Assembly (NCBI GenBank): GCA_016217585.1 | Contig: JACRHQ010000172.1 | Coordinates: 1-10,079 of the forward strand | DNA from: Candidatus Omnitrophota bacterium | Lineage (GTDB): Bacteria > Omnitrophota > Gorgyraeia > Zapsychrales > Zapsychraceae | DNA length: 10,079 nucleotides | Reading direction: 5' to 3' | Shown here: positions 7,885-10,079 of the stretch, in pieces | Numbering within the stretch: position 1 is the first letter of the stretch | Layout: each line of letters begins with the position of its first letter | Notes under the pieces: generated by a model | What the model saw: the letters and a program-made list of their open reading frames with translations, nothing else | Databases searched by the model: none | Told to the model about the DNA's origin: nothing | Position numbers and translations under genes: made by a program

Positions 7885-7920
7885 TTATTCCCCTGCTCAT
7901 TAAAAATTCTTATTCCCCTG
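7885..7920 (+). repeat. 11-bp direct repeat of the tRNA 5' end
   Basis: TTATTCCCCTG occurs at 7885-7895 and again at 7910-7920, where its last seven bases are the 5' acceptor strand of tRNA-Asn. The period is 25 bp. It could be a trace of an integration or slippage event, or chance. The upstream copy could in principle compete for the 3' acceptor strand in the precursor. Confidence 0.5.
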
Positions 7921-7963
7921 TAGCTCAGTTGGTAGAGCAAGTGGCTGTGAACAGCGGGCATGG

Positions 7964-7974
7964 AAAGGAGGTGA
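7964..7974 (+). promoter_or_regulatory. Near-perfect Shine-Dalgarno that sets the endonuclease start
   Basis: AAAGGAGGTGA is complementary over about ten bases to the usual 16S rRNA 3' end. With TTG at 7977, the GGAGG core is 5 nt from the start codon. This supports initiation inside the intron rather than at any in-frame codon upstream in the tRNA exon. Such a strong site compensates for the TTG start. Confidence 0.75.
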
Positions 7975-7976
7975 CG

Positions 7977-8300
7977 TTGGTAAAGCTCGATACACGCAAG
8001 TACAGTGATCGACGATTGTATTTGATCGGTGCTGTGCGGAAACGCCGCAAGAAAATCCGACAAATGGCCGTTGAATATAAAGGTGGTCGTTGTCAGAAGT
8101 GCGGTTATAGCCGTTGTGTCGAAGCTTTAGAGTTTCATCATTACGATTCTTCCGGGAAGGACTTCAGTATATCAGAAAAAGGATATACGAGAAGTTGGCC
8201 CAAAGTGAAGGAAGAATTGGATAAATGTATGTTACTCTGTGCCAATTGTCACCGTGAAGTTCATGCTCAAATCGCAGCTTCCACGGGAAACCGTGGTTGA
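7977..8300 (+). CDS. Intron-encoded HNH homing endonuclease
   Basis: This 107-aa protein starts at TTG 7977. The sequence begins with a very basic stretch (residues 7-28). A zinc-ribbon-like HNH fold follows: CQKC (39-42), EFHH (52-55), then CMLLCANCHREVHA (84-97), which gives a second CxxC (88-91), Asn 90 and the His residues of the ββα-metal motif. Such enzymes nick or cut intronless alleles and drive intron homing; by inference this one would target an uninterrupted tRNA-Asn gene. It is short for the family but complete in its catalytic core. Its 3' end (from 8262) overlaps P1, the internal guide sequence and P2 of the ribozyme, and the stop lies just before P3. The frame also continues upstream through the tRNA exon, but that translation is an artefact. 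Confidence 0.85.
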   Translation: MVKLDTRKYSDRRLYLIGAVRKRRKKIRQMAVEYKGGRCQKCGYSRCVEALEFHHYDSSGKDFSISEKGYTRSWPKVKEELDKCMLLCANCHREVHAQIAASTGNRG

Positions 8301-8527
8301 CAAAGCAGGCTAAGTCAGGGAAGTCCTAAAGAGAAATCAAAGGATAATCCTGAGCTAGCATTCGCCAAGATTTGTGGCGAAGGGCAAGTGCAGAGACTAT
8401 ACACCTGCCTCCTCATCTCCAGTAAACATCGGAGCATGGAGAAGAGATAGTCCACTTCCGGTAGTAATATCGGGGCAAGTGTAACCACTGGGTCCGAGGT
8501 TCGAGTCCTCGCGGGGGAGCTTTTCAC

Positions 8528-8567
8528 AACCCTCTGTAATTTAATAAATTGCAGAGGGTTTCTTTTT
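8528..8567 (+). terminator. Intrinsic terminator after tRNA-Asn
   Basis: AACCCTCTG (8528-8536) pairs perfectly with CAGAGGGTT (8552-8560). The stem continues through a T-G wobble and AATTT/AAATT, giving about 15 bp with a 3-nt loop. A T-rich tract, TTTCTTTTT (8559-8567), follows. It starts 8 nt after the tRNA 3' end and closes the tRNA transcript. Confidence 0.85.
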
Positions 8568-8577
8568 ATGATATAAA
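8549..8577 (+). promoter_or_regulatory. Possible leaderless promoter for the MFS-like gene
   Basis: TTGCAG (8549-8554) and TATAAA (8572-8577) are 17 nt apart. A start about 7 nt downstream falls on ATG 8584 itself. No Shine-Dalgarno is seen before that ATG. The -35 hexamer lies inside the 3' arm of the preceding terminator. The elements are AT-rich and could be fortuitous. Confidence 0.4.
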
Positions 8578-8583
8578 ATTCAC

Positions 8584-9129
8584 ATGCATAAAAACATTAA
8601 AATTCTTTTGGCCTGTTCGATCCTCATCCACGGCGGGATAAATTTATTAGCACCCATTTATGCCCTATTCATTAAAAACATCGGAGGGACGCTCATCGAT
8701 GCAAGCGCGACGATCGGCGCTTACGCGATCCTGAAAGGGATTCTATATTTTTTATTTAGAGAGCAAGATCAAGGCTGGCTTAGTCGAAAATTTATGATCT
8801 CGGGAGGTTATTTCTTATTTGGCGTTGGTTACGTCTGCTATATCTTTGCGAATAAAACAATACATATTTTCGGGATCCAGTCGCTGTTAGCTTTTGCCGA
8901 AGTCATTATCAACCCATCCTGGAGCGCTGTCATTGCCAATGCTTTGACAAAAGGGAAAGAGCGCGGGATCTATTCTGATTTTTACGGTTATCGCTCCATC
9001 TTTGAGGGTTTAGCAGCTATTAGCGGAGGTTTTTTTGCGATGTATTCGGGATTTAATACGTTGTTCGTGTTGATGGCAGTTTTCGCATTTGGAGCCAGCT
9101 TCTTGTCCCTGTTTTTAAGCAAAGATTAA
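8584..9129 (+). CDS. Half-size MFS-type membrane protein (about six helices)
   Basis: This 181-aa, very hydrophobic protein has about six transmembrane helices (roughly 7-30, 42-58, 70-90, 92-112, 135-155, 156-177). The central basic loop after NPSWSAVIANALTKGKERG and the following SDFYGYRSIFEGLAAISGGFFA resemble a transmembrane loop and helix of major facilitator superfamily transporters. Usual MFS proteins have twelve helices and about 400 aa, so this is one half. It could be a truncated copy, a small family that dimerises, or a member of the short MFS-like proteins seen in some uncultivated bacteria. Codon use is clearly more AT-rich than in neighbouring genes, which suggests a different origin. 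It ends 4 nt before the RlmK-like gene. The substrate is unknown. Confidence 0.75.
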   Translation: MHKNIKILLACSILIHGGINLLAPIYALFIKNIGGTLIDASATIGAYAILKGILYFLFREQDQGWLSRKFMISGGYFLFGVGYVCYIFANKTIHIFGIQSLLAFAEVIINPSWSAVIANALTKGKERGIYSDFYGYRSIFEGLAAISGGFFAMYSGFNTLFVLMAVFAFGASFLSLFLSKD

Positions 9130-9133
9130 ATTC

Positions 9134-10079
9134 ATGAAATCCAAACCTCATTCCATCAGCCCCGAAAAGACCGGATATCACGCCGAGATTTTGGCCAACC
9201 GCGTGCGCGCGCGGTTCCGCCACCTCTCCCGGCGTTTCCGGCGCCAGAATATTGACTGCTTTCGTCTCTACGACTGGGACATCCCGGAAGTCCGCGCGGT
9301 GGTGGACTGGTACGCGGGCCATTTAGTCGTCGCGGAATACGTCCGCTGGCAGACCGGGCCGCAGTGGCTTCCGCAAATGGCAAAGGCGGTTGCCGGAGCG
9401 CTCGGGGTCCCGCCGGAACGGACGCACACGCGCCGTCGCCGGACGAATACCCCGGAAGGGCCACGGTATGACGGGGCACCGCGGGGCAAAGCAGGATCCC
9501 GCGGCAAATGTTTCCAGGTGCGCGAGCGGGACCTGCAGTTCCGGGTAAACCTGGACGACTTTCTGGACACCGGATTGTTCTCGGACCACCGCGACACGCG
9601 CGTGATTGTGGGAAAACTTGCGGCAGGCAAGGACTTCCTGAACCTCTACGGTTACACCGGCGCGTTCACCTGCGCCGCGGCGGCCGGCGGGGCCAAGACG
9701 ACCGTCACGGTGGACCGTTCCGAAACCTATCTGAAGTGGGCCGAGGATAATTTGAAATTAAACGGTCTGTGGCCGATAGGCTCCCTGCGGGAGGGGCCGC
9801 AACACACGCTTGTCAAATCCGACGTCGGGAAATTTCTGGCGCAGGCCCAACGCGAACGCCGCCGGTTCACACTGGCGTTCGTCGACCCGCCGTCCTTTTT
9901 CCGCGACAGGGATAAGGGGGTGTCTTTCGATATCAACCGCGACCACCCGCAACTTATCCGCGACGTCCTGAAAGTCATGGCCCCGGGCTCAACGGTATTT
10001 TTTTCAACGAACCACCAGCGTTTCGAACCCCATTTGAATGGCCTTCCCGTCAAAGACCTGGTTGAGATCACACCTCAAA
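9134..10079 (+). CDS. rlmK: RlmK-like 23S rRNA methyltransferase (5' part, cut by window end)
   Basis: An open frame runs from ATG 9134 to the window edge (315 codons, no stop). It aligns by eye with the C-terminal half of E. coli RlmKL, which makes m7G2069 in 23S rRNA. Landmarks are LANRVRARFRHL, CFRLYDWDIPE, VNLDDFLDTGLFSDHR (about 138-153), the SAM motif I DFLNLYGYTGAFT (167-179), VDRSETYLKWAEDNLKLNG (193-211) and motif IV VDPPSFF (250-256). The N-terminal THUMP/RlmL m2G domain is absent, so this is a stand-alone RlmK. Residues about 97-125 are an Arg/Gly-rich loop in the position of the basic insertion of the E. coli enzyme. The ribosome-binding site is weak and the gene may be coupled to the MFS-like gene 4 nt upstream. 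Related RlmI-type enzymes are the main alternative. Confidence 0.85.
   Translation, partial: MKSKPHSISPEKTGYHAEILANRVRARFRHLSRRFRRQNIDCFRLYDWDIPEVRAVVDWYAGHLVVAEYVRWQTGPQWLPQMAKAVAGALGVPPERTHTRRRRTNTPEGPRYDGAPRGKAGSRGKCFQVRERDLQFRVNLDDFLDTGLFSDHRDTRVIVGKLAAGKDFLNLYGYTGAFTCAAAAGGAKTTVTVDRSETYLKWAEDNLKLNGLWPIGSLREGPQHTLVKSDVGKFLAQAQRERRRFTLAFVDPPSFFRDRDKGVSFDINRDHPQLIRDVLKVMAPGSTVFFSTNHQRFEPHLNGLPVKDLVEITPQ

Larger units (their letters stand above)
7949..8481 (+). ncRNA. Group I self-splicing intron in tRNA-Asn
   Basis: The 533-nt intron follows a 5'-exon U (7948) and ends in G (8481), as group I introns do. Helices traced: P1 exon GGCTGT (7943-7948) with guide GCAGCT (8274-8279), giving U-G at the splice site; a P1 extension GGGCATG/CATGCTC (7956-7962/8262-8268); P2 8281-8286/8291-8296 with a GAAA loop; P3 8305-8309/8404-8408; P4 8315-8319/8349-8353; P5 8323-8327/8341-8345 with A-rich J4/5; P6 with a 7-bp P6a TTCGCCA/TGGCGAA (8361-8367/8375-8381); P7 GACTAT/ATAGTC (8395-8400/8447-8452); P8 TCTCC/GGAGA (8416-8420/8438-8442); P9 CCG/CGG near 8458-8473; P9.0 AC/GT. 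Splicing would use guanosine bound in P7. A P10 helix with the 3' exon is not evident. The subgroup is not assigned. Confidence 0.92.
7914..8519 (+). tRNA. tRNA-Asn(GUU), split by a group I intron in the anticodon
   Basis: The exons are 7914-7948 and 8482-8519, and joined they give a 73-nt cloverleaf. The acceptor TCCCCTG/CGGGGGA is fully paired. U8 and A9 are present. The D-arm is GCTC/GAGC with loop AGTTGGTA. The anticodon stem is AGTGG/CCACT with loop CT-GTT-AA. The variable loop is GGGTC. The T-arm is CGAGG/CCTCG with loop TTCGAGT. The discriminator is G73. CCA is not encoded. Anticodon GUU, U1-A72 and G73 agree with bacterial tRNA-Asn, for example that of E. coli. The intron lies between U35 and U36, so no functional anticodon exists before splicing. 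Without the intron, the contiguous 5' half would falsely read GTG (His). Confidence 0.93.

Noticed and set aside
7914..7955. tRNA-His from the contiguous anticodon-loop reading CT-GTG-AA
   Set aside because: No matching 3' half follows directly; the G-1/C73 identity of tRNA-His is missing. Joining at U7948/T8482 gives a perfect tRNA-Asn.
7830..8300. A 156-aa reading frame running through the tRNA promoter and 5' exon into the HNH domain
   Set aside because: Its first 49 codons are promoter, leader and tRNA sequence; SPVAQLVEQ is the well-known false translation of tRNA genes. The real start is placed at TTG 7977 behind a strong Shine-Dalgarno.

Overview
This 10,079-base window has protein genes from bacterial families and moderately GC-rich sequence, with AT-rich patches in the pilin leader, the tRNA intron and the small transporter gene. 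The lineage cannot be fixed from this stretch. The mix of many pseudopilins, minimal RNA-modification enzymes, a half-size MFS protein and a possible leaderless promoter would suit an environmental, mostly uncultivated phylum such as Omnitrophota; that is a low-confidence guess.

Left part, + strand (about 130-3786): the tail of an unknown gene is followed by an extended -10 promoter. Next come a GEMM / cyclic-di-GMP-I riboswitch aptamer, an intrinsic terminator and three perfect hairpins, then a tightly packed four-gene pilin operon. The four genes are a prepilin with an unusual Ser before the cleavage site and a Ca2+-type loop, a PilW-like prepilin with an inserted CHIPPGN module, a PilX-like protein with a DUF4900-like C-terminus, and a small membrane-anchored proline-rich protein. 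The layout implies that a cyclic dinucleotide sets production of these pilus or pseudopilus components by controlling termination.

Middle part, - strand (7725 down to 3780): a promoter with TTGACT, a 17-nt spacer and TATAAG reads into a DEAD-box RNA helicase, a one-polypeptide ABC transporter (ATPase fused to ABC-2 permease) and a minimal RsmB/NOP-type rRNA m5C methyltransferase. The methyltransferase and pilin operons converge and overlap by 7 nt.

Right part, + strand (7823-10079): a strong divergent promoter drives a tRNA-Asn(GUU) gene split inside its anticodon, between positions 35 and 36, by a 533-nt group I intron. Nearly every core helix of the intron can be traced. The intron carries an HNH endonuclease gene in an extended P1 loop, and the coding region runs through the internal guide sequence and a GAAA-capped P2 hairpin. 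A strong terminator follows. Then come an AT-rich six-helix half MFS protein, possibly expressed from a leaderless promoter buried in that terminator, and the 5' part of a stand-alone RlmK-like 23S rRNA methyltransferase cut by the window end.

The two most notable items are the intron-split tRNA-Asn with its overlapping homing-endonuclease gene, and the cyclic-dinucleotide-controlled pilin operon.
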